60,273 bases of DNA from Bacteroidetes bacterium UBA2322 (GCA_002345145.1 DDVC01000178.1:6108-66380); one strand, 5' to 3'. Positions 41,001 to 50,481 are shown, numbered from the stretch's first letter. Program-made: numbers and translations. The notes: a model not told the origin generated them from the sequence alone.

Positions 41001-44000
41001 CTATATTGGGGCAAACAAATACCGATGTATTGTAGTTGGTAGTTACCGTAGTATTAGCCACTATGGGCGGTAAATTAGGTGCAGGCGCTACAACAAGGGT
41101 AATAGTAACCTCATCGCAGGCAAGGAATGGGTCACAAACATTTACCACAATCACATTAGCCCCGCTAAAACCCGGGTCAGGGGTAAAGGTTATACAGTTG
41201 CCGGTTGGGTTAATTACAAGCGTACCATTAACTGTGCCGCTAATAAGTTGGGTAGTGGTGGGGTCATTGTTGGCATCAAAAACATCAAGACAAATTTCTT
41301 GGGTGGTATTAAATGGGATATTCACCACTATATCGGGCGATACCGGCGCTACATTGGGTTGCGGCTGAACATTCAAAAGCAATTGCAGTAAAGTACAACT
41401 TCCACAGGGGTCGCACACATTTATCAGCGCTACATCGGTGCCGGTAAAACCCGGATTAGGAGAATAAGAAACGCAAAGGCTATTGGTTATAGATAAGCTT
41501 CCGTTTACAGGAGCGGCGGCAACAAATAAACTGGTGGTTTGTGCATCGGGTTCTATGATATTAAGACAAATGGTGGTGGCGGTTTCGTATGGCACATTAG
41601 CGCTTTGACCTGGCGCTATGGGAGCATTATTGTTAAACACATTTACAGTTACAGGTAAGGTAGCGCAGTCATCAAAAGGATAGGACGAATCACAAACAGT
41701 AACTTCAAAAAAGTCGGAGCCTGTATAACCCGAATTGGGGGTATAATTTACCGTAGTGCCCAATAAAATTACAGAACCGTGCAAAGGTGTACCGGCAGTA
41801 TAGTTTAACACATCGTTGGGTCCGTCAAAGTTAAACACCGGTGGCAGCTCAAAAGAAGTAGAACTATTTATGCAAGTGCTTACACTTAATGCCGGTTGAG
41901 ACCAAACCGGTGCTGTATCGCAATTAACAATAATAACTTCAATTTGGTCACAACCCACACTACCGGCACAGAGCTGTAAAGTAACGGTATCGGTTTGGTT
42001 GGTGGCAAAGGCAGAAACATAGGTAAAACATAAATTGCTATTTACCGTAACGCTGCTGCTCAGTTGTGTAACGATATTAGGAATCAGTGGTGCACAGCCC
42101 GAATAAGTAACATCGTAACAAACTTGTACCGGCACTAACGGATCGGTGCAGTAAACTATGCCATTAGGCGTATTGATGACCGGTAAAGAAGGTACATTAA
42201 CTGTTACCAATATATCATCAACCGACTGGCAGCCGGTTAAATCATCGGTTACAGTTACGGTGTAAAGTGTGGTGGTACTTGCCGTAGCAGTTGGATTAGC
42301 TATATTGGGATTGTTCAAGCCCGCAACCGGAGACCACACATAACTACTGCCGCCTATGGCATTGAGCTGTATGCTTTCGCCTTGGCAAATTACCACATCA
42401 TTACCTGCAAAGGCAAAGCCCGAATTGTTTACAATGACCGTTACCAAATCGGTATTGTCACAATCAGTTTCATCAGAGCCGGGATAGATAACGGTTACAG
42501 TGTAAGTGGTGGTTTCGGTGGGTGTGGCAATAGGATTTTGGCTGTTAGGATTGCTTAAACCCGATGTGGGCGACCACGAATAACTTAATCCGCCGCCCGA
42601 TGCAAATAGCTGAGCAAAACCGCCCTGACAAATGGCTATATCGCTGCCGGCATTTGGGCGCGGCACAACCCGTACAAACACTGCCGATTGCCCCACGCAG
42701 CCCCACTCATCGGTATAAGTAAGGGTGTAAGTGGTAGAGCTGGTGGCAAAAGTAGTGGGGTTGGCTATGGTGTCAGATGAAAGATTGATATTGGGCAACC
42801 AAACATAATTGGTAATGTTGGCTTCGGGAATGAATGGGTTCAGCACCGCTTGTTCACCCGAACAGATGGTAATGGTGTCTTCCTGATATGTATAAATTGA
42901 GCGGGGAATTAACACCACTTGTGCCGCATCTTGGCAACCGGTAAAGGTATTGGTAACCGTGAGGAAGAAGGTGGTAGTATCGGAAACAAATACAATAGGG
43001 TTAGCAACATTGGGGTTGCCTATTATGTTTGATGCCGGGCTCCACTGGTAAGGAATGCCCGATGTGCCACCACCTGTACCACCGGTGGCGTTTAGTGTAA
43101 CAGGTTCATTAGCACACACATAGAGTGTATCGGGCTCTAAGATATTGGCGGTAGGCAGTTGCAAGGTTTTAACCCTAACAGAGTCTATTGCTTGGCAACC
43201 CGTTGTTTCATCTGTTACAATTACCTTGAAGTAAAAATTACCCAATTCAAAACCGGTTACAAACGGATTAGCTATATTGGGGTTGCTAATGCTGGCATTA
43301 GGCAGCGGCAGCCATTCATACGTATCGCCCCCTGATGCTTGCAACTGTACGCTTTGCCCTAAGCACACTTCTACATCTTCGCCGGCATTGGCAGTAGGAA
43401 GCGCCTGCGGAAATACGGTAACCGTATCTGTTACTACACAAGCGCCGTTTTTACCGGCTACTACAAATACGGTGGTATCGGTAATAGTAGTAGTAAGTTG
43501 GTCAGCCACACTTAAAATGCCGCTTGGGTTGTCTAATGCATACCAATAAGTTTCGCAGGTATTTGCATTGGCAGTAAGTGTAAAAGGCGTATTGATACAA
43601 ACGCTTAAATCGGTGGGCGCTGATATGGATACAGGGCTAACAATTACATTATCTATGTAATAGTAGGCATAACCCGATGTGCTGGGGCTAACGGAAACCT
43701 GCACATCATTGTTAACGGCAAAGTTGCCTATGGTTAGGTATTCATAGGGTTGGGTTGCGGTAAACATGCCGGTTATGGGTACCCAGTTTTGTGAGTCAAA
43801 AAGGTAGTTACCTGCATCATTATACACTTGCGGCGGTTCGGTTAGGTTAAGCGCTTCGTTTACCGGCGTGGTTGAAAAATACAAACCCATATCGGTAACG
43901 GCAAACTGGCTGTTATCTGCTAAACTTACGTACATGGTAACACAATATTGCTGCCCTACTACCAGCGGAGCATCTAAGTGTGTAGTAATAAACTGTTTTT

Positions 44001-47000
44001 GCACAGCAGGGGTACTGCTGTATGCGGTTAAACCTATGTAGTTATTGCCTACAAAAGGTAATTGCGAGCCATAAAAGTTTTGAGGTACACCCATATCGCT
44101 CTCGCCGGTGCAAGTGCTAAATAAATCGGCTTTTAAACAGTTAGCTGTTTGTGTTGAAATGGTTCCGAGCAACGATAAACTGGTGCCTAACTGAACAAGA
44201 AACTGCATGGTAGGCGGAATAGCAACGCCCGATGGTAGGGTATAGGTAAAAATTTCGGTTTGTCCGTCATTAAAACCCGAGGTTTCGTTATTGGGGTCAA
44301 AGTATAAAATGGCATTAAACGGCGCAAAAACAGGTTGAGAAATGATATAATCACCATAAATGCCGTTGTAGGTACTGTTGTTTGCAGGCTCATCAACACC
44401 TGTTCCCGAAGGTAACTCAAAAGAGGCAAACACAAACCGCTGCGGGCAAAGATTGGTTACGCTAAACGAGAAAGTATTTGACCCATTGGGATTGGGTGTT
44501 ATAGATTGTAAAATAACATTGAGGCAGGGGTTGGTAAAAGTAGCACAGGAACCGGTACCCGGCGTTTGCCAAAAATCGAGCAAATCGGCATCGCCCAACG
44601 AGTCGGGGCAATCTGCTTGTTCAAAATTGCCATCGGGTAAAATGTTGTTGGCATCGCAGTATTGGTTACAGTTTTCTATCACTACTTGCTGAATAATTGC
44701 ACTTTGGCAACCACCCGGATTGATGATAGTGAGCTTAGCCAGGTACAAACCGCCGGTAGGATAGATGTAAGCCACAGATCCTCCGCTTACATTATCGGTA
44801 ATGCCGTCGTTATTAAAATCCCATTGATATAGAGCGCCGGGTAACACATTGTTAGAAACATCGGTAAAAACGGTAGCTCCACCGGCACAGTTGGCAAAAA
44901 CATCAAAACCAATGGTAGGCGCTTGGTTAAAGGTAATGCTAACTGTTTTACTCACCAAACACTGTCCATATTGTGCCCAAACAGTATATTGACGCGTGCC
45001 TGTAGTAGCAGATTCAACAGTGAGTGAGGGTTGGTTGCTCAATATCACACTGGGGTTACTTGTGTCGTACCACTCAATGGAGCAGAAACTGTTTAACACC
45101 GTTAATGAGACCGGCGTATTTATGCAAGCTAATGTTGGGTAGTTAAGTTCAATTTCGGGTAGCGGGCTCACCGATATATTATCCACATAATAGTAGGCAA
45201 AAGGCTCAAGCGGGGGAGAAGGGTTGGTTTGGTTTATACTTAGCGAGTTGGTATCATCTGTAAAATTACCTATGGTAATATGCGATACCGGGTTAGTAGG
45301 TGTATAATTTCCCGAAATAGTTACCCAGCCGGCCTCTTCGTTTATGATATTACCGTTTGGATTGGATATGTGTGGCGTAAGGTATAAGGGCGATTGGATA
45401 TTAAGCCCAATGGCATCGGCAGAAAAGTATGCGCCCAATTTATCGGTTGCTTTACCCGATAAGCTACTCAGGTGAACCTTAAAGCTTACACAATAGGTTT
45501 GACCCGGCAACAGCGTTTGCGATAGAGGAGTGGATACATACTCCCGATAATTATTGCCAAAGCTGTAAATGCCTAAGTAACCGTTTCCGCTGTATGCCTG
45601 TGTAACGCCAAAACTATTTGATGGCATACCGGCTAAGCCGGTATTACAGGCATGTAAAAAATCAGGAGAGCTGGTAGTAGGTGAAAACCAAGGTGAGGCA
45701 AAACCAATCTGACCAAGGCTGGTGGGGCATTGGGTGTAATATTCTACCAGTGGATTGGGCACGTAATTTATAAAAGCGGCATTGTCTTCACAAGGGTTGC
45801 ACTCTTCTGCTATAACTACCTCTTTGGTTTGTTGTAACTGGCAATATCCGCCTAAAGTGTAAACGGTTAGCGTAATGGTATAAGTGCCTGCCTGAGTATA
45901 GGTAAACGCTGCGCCGCCAAAGGTAAACGCATCGGGAAGTCCGTCGTCATCAAAATCCCATTCATACAAAGAACCGGGCGCTAAATTGGTCGATACATCA
46001 ATAAAAGAAGTTGCAGAGCCAACACAGGTGCCAACGGCTATGAAATCAATAACCGGTGTAGGTGCAAGCACCACCGGTGTTACCACTTGCTGTCGTTTAC
46101 ATAAGCCATTAGTGGCGGTTACTATAATGGGGGTGGTTGTATTTAAAGGTATTTGTAGTACGGAACCGGTGCCTAAAATAGTAAACGGGTCTGACTGGCG
46201 AGCCCATGTGTAACTATCGCCTCCCTCTGCGGTAAGGGTAAATATGCCTGCCTCGCAAAGTACAGGCTCTGGTCCTATGGTTACCTCAAAAGGTGGCAAT
46301 TCATAAATTTCAACATTGTCTAAATAGTAGTAAGCCACACCTACCAATGGACCGGTAACACCCGGAATAGATAGGTCTTGAATGACAGAATTGGCATTGC
46401 TGGCAAAGTTGCCAATGGTAATCCACTGATGAGGCGCATCGGCGGTAAATAACCCGCTTACCGTTACCCAGTTTTCGGATTTATCCGTAATGGGTCCGGT
46501 GGTATGAATAATTTGTGGCGTAAGTCCTAAAAACAAGCCTCCATTGGTAACCGATACCTGCGTTGGAGAAAAATACATGCCCACATTTTGCACGGCAGTA
46601 AAGGTAAAATCGGCCAAACTAACGTTAAATGATACGCAGTAACTTTTACCCGGCATGAGTGCCTGCGGCAGTTGTATGCTGATGTAATCTCGTGAATTAT
46701 CGGGCGCATACGCTAAAAATCCTGCATAACCCTGACCCGATAAGGGCGTTTGCACACCATAAAAATTTGCAGGCACATCGGCACCTGATGAGGCATCGGC
46801 ACAGGAGTTATAATAATCCGGGCTGCCATCGGTTGCTGACCCCCAGCCGGTAGCATTACCTATGCTGTTTAACGATGGAGGACAAGAGCTGAAAGTCTCA
46901 AATGACCCGTTGGGAACTAAATTTTGCGCACTGATTATGCTACCCCAAAATAGCAGCATTATACAGAAAATCTTGCCGGCAAATGAGTATTGCTGTATCA

Positions 47001-47001
47001 T
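38035..47001 (-). CDS. Giant repetitive cell-surface protein with CHU_C (T9SS type B) sorting domain
   Basis: This 2988-residue exported protein resembles large Bacteroidota adhesins. It has a signal peptide at about 1-25. Three related N-terminal modules (about 26-235, 405-620 and 780-1110) each run from a PNGSFE/PNPLVE/PDGNFE strand to YYYxDNVxV; the third is interrupted by an extra domain. They alternate with PKD/Ig-like domains. About five Ig-like repeats with VCxGQSVQLxAxGG follow (about 1240-1640), then about eleven cadherin/Big_9-like repeats with PVxxCLxIxDPExD and TYxPNxGFxGTD (about 1700-2650). Three VCBS-like repeats and the CHU_C domain (about 2894-2988, ALSPNGDGRNDFF...NRWGNIVFE) complete it. 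Many paired Cys suggest disulfides. It is secreted by T9SS and held on the surface; adhesion is likely. Confidence 0.9.
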   Translation of the reverse strand: MIQQYSFAGKIFCIMLLFWGSIISAQNLVPNGSFETFSSCPPSLNSIGNATGWGSATDGSPDYYNSCADASSGADVPANFYGVQTPLSGQGYAGFLAYAPDNSRDYISIQLPQALMPGKSYCVSFNVSLADFTFTAVQNVGMYFSPTQVSVTNGGLFLGLTPQIIHTTGPITDKSENWVTVSGLFTADAPHQWITIGNFASNANSVIQDLSIPGVTGPLVGVAYYYLDNVEIYELPPFEVTIGPEPVLCEAGIFTLTAEGGDSYTWARQSDPFTILGTGSVLQIPLNTTTPIIVTATNGLCKRQQVVTPVVLAPTPVIDFIAVGTCVGSATSFIDVSTNLAPGSLYEWDFDDDGLPDAFTFGGAAFTYTQAGTYTITLTVYTLGGYCQLQQTKEVVIAEECNPCEDNAAFINYVPNPLVEYYTQCPTSLGQIGFASPWFSPTTSSPDFLHACNTGLAGMPSNSFGVTQAYSGNGYLGIYSFGNNYREYVSTPLSQTLLPGQTYCVSFKVHLSSLSGKATDKLGAYFSADAIGLNIQSPLYLTPHISNPNGNIINEEAGWVTISGNYTPTNPVSHITIGNFTDDTNSLSINQTNPSPPLEPFAYYYVDNISVSPLPEIELNYPTLACINTPVSLTVLNSFCSIEWYDTSNPSVILSNQPSLTVESATTGTRQYTVWAQYGQCLVSKTVSITFNQAPTIGFDVFANCAGGATVFTDVSNNVLPGALYQWDFNNDGITDNVSGGSVAYIYPTGGLYLAKLTIINPGGCQSAIIQQVVIENCNQYCDANNILPDGNFEQADCPDSLGDADLLDFWQTPGTGSCATFTNPCLNVILQSITPNPNGSNTFSFSVTNLCPQRFVFASFELPSGTGVDEPANNSTYNGIYGDYIISQPVFAPFNAILYFDPNNETSGFNDGQTEIFTYTLPSGVAIPPTMQFLVQLGTSLSLLGTISTQTANCLKADLFSTCTGESDMGVPQNFYGSQLPFVGNNYIGLTAYSSTPAVQKQFITTHLDAPLVVGQQYCVTMYVSLADNSQFAVTDMGLYFSTTPVNEALNLTEPPQVYNDAGNYLFDSQNWVPITGMFTATQPYEYLTIGNFAVNNDVQVSVSPSTSGYAYYYIDNVIVSPVSISAPTDLSVCINTPFTLTANANTCETYWYALDNPSGILSVADQLTTTITDTTVFVVAGKNGACVVTDTVTVFPQALPTANAGEDVEVCLGQSVQLQASGGDTYEWLPLPNASISNPNIANPFVTGFELGNFYFKVIVTDETTGCQAIDSVRVKTLQLPTANILEPDTLYVCANEPVTLNATGGTGGGTSGIPYQWSPASNIIGNPNVANPIVFVSDTTTFFLTVTNTFTGCQDAAQVVLIPRSIYTYQEDTITICSGEQAVLNPFIPEANITNYVWLPNINLSSDTIANPTTFATSSTTYTLTYTDEWGCVGQSAVFVRVVPRPNAGSDIAICQGGFAQLFASGGGLSYSWSPTSGLSNPNSQNPIATPTETTTYTVTVIYPGSDETDCDNTDLVTVIVNNSGFAFAGNDVVICQGESIQLNAIGGSSYVWSPVAGLNNPNIANPTATASTTTLYTVTVTDDLTGCQSVDDILVTVNVPSLPVINTPNGIVYCTDPLVPVQVCYDVTYSGCAPLIPNIVTQLSSSVTVNSNLCFTYVSAFATNQTDTVTLQLCAGSVGCDQIEVIIVNCDTAPVWSQPALSVSTCINSSTSFELPPVFNFDGPNDVLNYTAGTPLHGSVILLGTTVNYTPNSGYTGSDFFEVTVCDSSYPFDDCATLPVTVNVFNNNAPIAPGQSANVPYETATTICLNIIEPDAQTTSLFVAAAPVNGSLSITNSLCVSYSPNPGFTGTDVALINVCDPCGSCTLLQLLLNVQPQPNVAPVSPDIVVNIPFNTTQEICLDVFDANNDPTTTQLISGTVNGTLVINPTGNCITFTPDPGFSGANVIVVNVCDPFLACDEVTITLVVAPAPNLPPIVANTTVTTNYNTSVFVCPNIVEPNGNPYNVGITTFPTNGTVSQPSVGCFIYTPINFSGTNSFTIIVCDNLGLCTTATVTINVLPPTNQPPLVPDLTVIVPNTTQPVNACLSIVEPEGNSYTTTVLNNGIFGVVNINNPDCFTYTPGSSFTNFDVAQLLVCDEFGACTQVNVFFTTNAPPSFNSVTVSTLQNTPVDVCLSITDPENEDFTISVVSGSPANGSATINPPNCLTYSPNTGFLGTDQISIQVCDVNGNCSVGSVTINVVPSTSNLPPLIGPSFTFTPFNTAVTVCVSINDPEGDAFTTVFGNSINGTVFALSNTCFTYVPNLNYTGTDVVTVFVCDVLGNCNTGNAFISVLPNLPPSADNVLISTNAGQSVQACIDPTDPEGDATSINISATPANGTAIIINENCITYTPATGFTGTDEVQLLLCDVFNNCQTVTITIIVASVNSAPIVTPVAPIYIPLGGSEEVCIEALDPNGDNLTYTILTPPTTGTATIVDNCLQFNAPQSGTGNITVTLQVCDDGVPPLCTPITITFILNTAPTAAPQTVTIPQNTATSVCLTIIDPEDNDYTITIFQPAQNGTSNLVSECVEYTPNPTFVGNDLIIVQLCDVYGACSTTTITIIVTDAFVLINDSVEVEDNNAPVTINVLENDTYPEGSEVVVTITDEPNHGTAVVNPDGTITYTPNPGFTGTDTIVYEVCHPDLGCEEAVLVITVNNALAAFDDTGITTFSDVSVNIPILANDVFPDLDGLTVTIINTGNVNGFVSQIGTTGVFSYLPASGFTGVDTFQYIICYPTLGCDSAIVVVTVLPAPQYPNAVDDNATTNINVDVVIDVLANDTNPLPGDLVVVSIAASPQNGTATINADQTITYAPNAGFSGNDVFTYVICNPNYGDGQTICDTATVFVTVINPIVCIPKAYQALSPNGDGRNDFFVIDNIDCNGYDKNELTIFNRWGNIVFETKNYGAPNWWNGTFKETGNVVPAGTYFYLLKTNSGEIVLQGYIEVNP

Positions 47002-47113
47002 TTATAGCTATGTGTTTGGTTTGTGTTGAAAATGGAGAATAATTGAAATTATTAGAAAGCCTATGTTTGTTTGCAATTACAAGCGCTTAAATGAAACTTA
47101 TTAACTATGGCAA

Positions 47114-47121
47114 CAAAGATA
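47114..47121 (-). promoter_or_regulatory. Candidate -7 box for the giant surface-protein gene
   Basis: On the minus strand TATCTTTG (47121-47114) fits TAnnTTTG, about 110 bp upstream of the start at 47001. The -33 element is weak. Confidence 0.4.
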
Positions 47122-47175
47122 AGTGCTATTGAGTTGTAAACGCAGTCTTTGTATGTATTTTTTGTAAGTAAGTAG

Positions 47176-47559
47176 TTATTTGTCTTTAATTGGTTGCAAA
47201 AACCACACATAAATTGCCAACCAAATTGACCGAGAAACCCTGAACCAATAGCTCCAACCTGCCAAAAGCAGCGCTATGTATATGAGCAGCTCCCATAAAT
47301 GCAAGTAGCCCGATAGCAAAATATCTAAGCCCATTAACCCAAACATGAAAAGAGCGGTAATAGCATAACTTACAAACATAGCGCCGTAGTAAAACTCCAC
47401 CTCTATTTTAAAATCCTGTCCGCAGGAAGGACAAACATCGGGCATTTTGTCTATTTCCTTTAAATTGACCAAACTCGGATTGGAAAACAAAGGTTCTTTC
47501 CCACAATTGGGGCATTTTAACGTAACTACACCCCATATTTTACTCAATACTCCCGACAT
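47176..47559 (-). CDS. DUF983 membrane protein with zinc-ribbon motif
   Basis: From ATG 47559 the protein is 127 residues; the frame is open upstream but the family starts here (MSGVLSKIWGVVTLKCPNCG). Two CxxC pairs, CPNCG and CPSCG about 30 residues apart, form a zinc ribbon. Two or three hydrophobic helices follow (YAITALFMFGLMGLDILLSG, LLIYIALLLAGWSYWF). DUF983 proteins are small inner-membrane proteins of unknown function, common in Bacteroidota and Alphaproteobacteria. It lies upstream of the giant surface-protein gene in the same direction, but a promoter box in between suggests separate transcription. Confidence 0.85.
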   Translation of the reverse strand: MSGVLSKIWGVVTLKCPNCGKEPLFSNPSLVNLKEIDKMPDVCPSCGQDFKIEVEFYYGAMFVSYAITALFMFGLMGLDILLSGYLHLWELLIYIALLLAGWSYWFRVSRSIWLAIYVWFLQPIKDK

Positions 47560-47750
47560 AAGGATGGATTTTCTGAAACAATGGTAAACGGTAAAAGCCT
47601 TGCTGCTAACCGTTATGAACTTGCCTGTTTTGGCTGAAAATATTTGAAGTGGCAAAATTAGCAAACTAAATGGTAAAGGCGGTAATAAGAAGCAATTTAT
47701 CCTGCTAAAATGCAGTAAAATGCCTTTAAACAACCAATAATAAACAAAAT

Positions 47751-47784
47751 AAAAAACACCGACAACCCGTTAGGTTGGCGGTGT
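47751..47784 (-). terminator. Intrinsic terminator downstream of the Gly/Asn-rich protein gene
   Basis: ACACCGACAACC (47756-47767) pairs with GGTTGGCGGTGT (47773-47784) with one mismatch. On the minus strand a T6 run follows immediately. It sits about 70 bp past the stop codon at 47857. Confidence 0.7.
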
Positions 47785-47856
47785 GTGTAAAGGTTTTCAG
47801 GTTTACCGTTTTCAGTTAGTTTTCATAGGTTTTATTGTTATGGCAGGCTTACAATG

Positions 47857-48843
47857 TTAGATACCGCCGCCGTCGTCATAAGTTTCTCCGTTTGAGTTGC
47901 CGCCGCCACTGCCGTTGCCACTGCCGCCGCCGGTGTTGCCGCCATTATTGGTATTGGTGTTAGTGGGCGGTTTATTGGAGTTGCCTCTGCCGCCACCGCC
48001 GTTGTTTGTATTGTTTGAAGGGTTGGTATTGGTATTACTACCATTGTTGGTATTGCCACCCGGATAGGGTTTTACCTTGGCATCTTTGGTTTGTGTGCCG
48101 GTATTGCTGCCGGTTCCGCTGCCACCGCCGGTGCCTGAGCCGCCCTTAGCGCCGCTTCCGCTGCCATTGCCGCTTCCGCTGCCGTTACCGCCGCCGCCAC
48201 CGCTGCCAAATGTCCATCTTAGTGTAAGTCCGGCGCCTATTTCAAAGGGCTTGGGGTGATTATTAAATGAATAGGCAGGTTTAATATCGAGCGATATATT
48301 CATGGGCATTTGTGGAATTTTATACATGATACCGCCTATTGCATCAACACCAGCAAAAACACCGGCTCCGTTGGTTAGCCCCGATGTATTGCCATTAATA
48401 GCATCAATAATATCATTCCAGCCACCGCTTCGGGTTTTACCTACGTGTGCCCCAATACCGCCAAAAGCTGTAAGACCTCGCACAGCAAGCGGATAATGGT
48501 ATTGGTAAAAGCCGGTAGCGCGGTAATCGTATTTGTTTATGCCTATGATGCCTTCCAAATAATTTTTCTTGTTTAGCTGTTGTTGTAAACTAACAGCAAA
48601 CTCGCCTCCCATAGTGCCCGCACCTACACGTATGCCTATGGCAGTAGCTTTGGTAGCAGCAGGTATATTATTGTTTACGCCTCTGTTGGTAGGTGTTGTG
48701 CCGGTTCTTTTAGTTGTGGTGCCGGTATTGGTAGGCGGTTTATTGCCGCCATTGGTAGCAGGAACAGGAGTGCGCTGTGCCAGTGCATGAACAAATAAGC
48801 CGGCAGTCAGCATACAAACTACAAGGAAGAGTAACTTTTTCAT
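47857..48843 (-). CDS. Exported beta-barrel-like protein with Gly/Asn/Ser-rich low-complexity tail
   Basis: From ATG 48843 the protein is 328 residues with a signal peptide (LLFLVVCMLTAGLFVHALAQ). A Thr/Asn/Pro-rich linker (about 21-60) is followed by a barrel-like part of about 150 residues (AIGIRVGAGTMGGEFAVSL, YLEGIIGINKYDY, VRGLTAFGGIGAHVG, MNISLDIKPAYSF, FEIGAGLTLRWTFG). The last about 110 residues are almost only Gly, Asn, Ser and Thr. The barrel part resembles small Bacteroidota outer-membrane proteins. The tail may be extracellular, flexible, and prone to length variation. Function unknown. Confidence 0.7.
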   Translation of the reverse strand: MKKLLFLVVCMLTAGLFVHALAQRTPVPATNGGNKPPTNTGTTTKRTGTTPTNRGVNNNIPAATKATAIGIRVGAGTMGGEFAVSLQQQLNKKNYLEGIIGINKYDYRATGFYQYHYPLAVRGLTAFGGIGAHVGKTRSGGWNDIIDAINGNTSGLTNGAGVFAGVDAIGGIMYKIPQMPMNISLDIKPAYSFNNHPKPFEIGAGLTLRWTFGSGGGGGNGSGSGNGSGSGAKGGSGTGGGSGTGSNTGTQTKDAKVKPYPGGNTNNGSNTNTNPSNNTNNGGGGRGNSNKPPTNTNTNNGGNTGGGSGNGSGGGNSNGETYDDGGGI

Positions 48844-49000
48844 AATTTTAACGATTTGGTATAATAGATGCCATTTCAACGCCCAAGTTTAATCGGGCTT
48901 TAATTTTTTTTTGTATCGGGTTTCAACCATAACACCACTTTTCAGGGTTTTTGCCATTACCCGTTCCTAATCTTGTATTGTTCATCTTTAATTAAAAACT

Positions 49001-49807
49001 GTGTCTGCTTTCAATTTTCAAGAAGCGGTTATTGACCTTAGCTACCAAAAACCGGTAGTAGTTGATTTTTGGGCTCCGTGGTGCGGTCCCTGCCGGTTCT
49101 TAGGTCATGTATTAGATGATTTAGCAAACCAAGCATCTGATAAATGGGCTTTGGTAAAAATCAATACCGATGAACACGAAGAACTCTCCGGCGCTTATGA
49201 AGTGCGCGGTATTCCGGCAGTAAAAATGTTTTACCGAGGAAAGGTAAAAGCCGAGTTTGTAGGCGCATTGCCCAAACCCCAAGTAGAACGCTGGTTACAA
49301 GCCAATCTGCCCGATGAAAAAGCCGAATTGTTGGAAAAACTGCAAGAACTATTATTGCAGCCCCATAGTAAAGCAGATGCACTTATTCATTTGCAAGCTA
49401 TGGTGCAACAATACCCCAATTTTTACCCCGCTTTACTCGCCCTTGCCGAACAAATTGTTTGGGAAAAACCCATAGAAACCCTTGAACTGTTGAAACCAAT
49501 AGGCGAATTTGACCATGGCGGCGAAAAAGCTGCCGACCTTAGAAATTTTGCGCAGTTCATTCTCTTTATGCCCGATGAGGCTACCCAAAACACACCCGCA
49601 GGGCAAGCCCTTATACATGCCCAAACCGCCGCCAAAATGGCTGATTTTGAAACTGCCATTACCCAACTTATCAACTCGGTAGCTGCCGATAAAAATTTTA
49701 ACCATGGCTTGGCACGCAAAACCGCCATTTCTCTTTTTCGCTACTGGGGCTTTGAACACCCCCTATCCAGAAAGTACCGACATAAATTTGATATGCTGCT
49801 CTACTAA
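49001..49807 (+). CDS. Thioredoxin with TPR-like C-terminal half (YbbN/CnoX-like)
   Basis: This 268-residue protein has a thioredoxin domain at about 1-105 with the redox site FWAPWCGPCR and the cis-Pro region RGIPAVKMFYRGKV. A helical C-terminal half follows, similar to the TPR region of YbbN/CnoX (GQALIHAQTAAKMADFE, HGLARKTAISLFRYWG). CnoX-type chaperedoxins hold unfolded or oxidised proteins; unlike E. coli CnoX, which has SxxC, this protein has both Cys and should be a working oxidoreductase. No signal peptide, so it is cytoplasmic. The start is the GTG at 49001, which gives the normal N-terminus. Followed after 116 bp by yqgE in the same direction. Confidence 0.83.
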   Translation: MSAFNFQEAVIDLSYQKPVVVDFWAPWCGPCRFLGHVLDDLANQASDKWALVKINTDEHEELSGAYEVRGIPAVKMFYRGKVKAEFVGALPKPQVERWLQANLPDEKAELLEKLQELLLQPHSKADALIHLQAMVQQYPNFYPALLALAEQIVWEKPIETLELLKPIGEFDHGGEKAADLRNFAQFILFMPDEATQNTPAGQALIHAQTAAKMADFETAITQLINSVAADKNFNHGLARKTAISLFRYWGFEHPLSRKYRHKFDMLLY

Positions 49808-49923
49808 TCCGCTCCTATATATTTTCAGCGCCTACGGTTTTTTTTTACCGAATAGCTTGTTTTATTGTAAATTTGGTTAAAATTGCCCCGATTTTTTTGT
49901 TCACCTGCTAAACCCAACCAAAA

Positions 49924-50481
49924 GTGGCTGATACAAAACCCGCAAGCGGAAAACTGCTCATTGCAGAACCTTTTATGGACGATGATAATTTTAAAAGAGC
50001 AGTAGTGCTGCTTTGTGCGCACAACGAAGATGGCTCTTTTGGGCTGGTGCTTAATCGCCCCTCCGAGCATCGGCTTGCCGATGCTGTGCCGGAGTGCGAA
50101 TCTTTTGATGCCCCTCTTTACTTTGGAGGACCGGTAGAGCCCAATACCCTACACTATATACATAATTATGGCGACCTATTGAAAGATTCTGTTAAAATTG
50201 CCGATGGGCTGTACTGGGGAGGTAGTTTTGAACAACTGCAAACCCTCATTAACACCCGACAAATTGACCCACAACAGATTCGGTTTTTTATTGGTTACTC
50301 CGGTTGGGACCCCAACCAGTTGAAAGAAGAAATGAAAACCAATTCGTGGATTGTTGCCAATTGTTTGCCGGAATATGTTTTTACCAACAACCCCGATAAA
50401 ATATGGCGACAAGTTCTTACCGACATGGGAGGCAACTTTAAGGTTATTGCTAATATGCCCGAAAATCCTTCGCTAAACTAA
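49924..50481 (+). CDS. YqgE/AlgH family protein (DUF179)
   Basis: This 185-residue protein matches the YqgE/AlgH family. GKLLIAEPFMDDDNFKRAVV is the diagnostic N-terminal stretch. ALCAHNEDGSFGLVLNRP-like sequence, YFGGPVEPNTLHYIHNYG and FFIGYSGWDPNQLKEEM follow in the usual order. The family is widespread and conserved, but its function is unsettled (linked to alginate regulation in Pseudomonas). It starts at GTG 49924, which gives the usual length. Cytoplasmic. Confidence 0.9.
   Translation: MADTKPASGKLLIAEPFMDDDNFKRAVVLLCAHNEDGSFGLVLNRPSEHRLADAVPECESFDAPLYFGGPVEPNTLHYIHNYGDLLKDSVKIADGLYWGGSFEQLQTLINTRQIDPQQIRFFIGYSGWDPNQLKEEMKTNSWIVANCLPEYVFTNNPDKIWRQVLTDMGGNFKVIANMPENPSLN

Noticed and set aside
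39371..41368. Plus-strand open frames across the giant surface-protein gene
   Set aside because: They are shadows of the repetitive minus-strand gene with no recognisable domains.
47857..48059. Separate small protein in another frame of the Gly/Asn-rich tail
   Set aside because: The alternative frame is open only because of the GC-rich low-complexity repeats.
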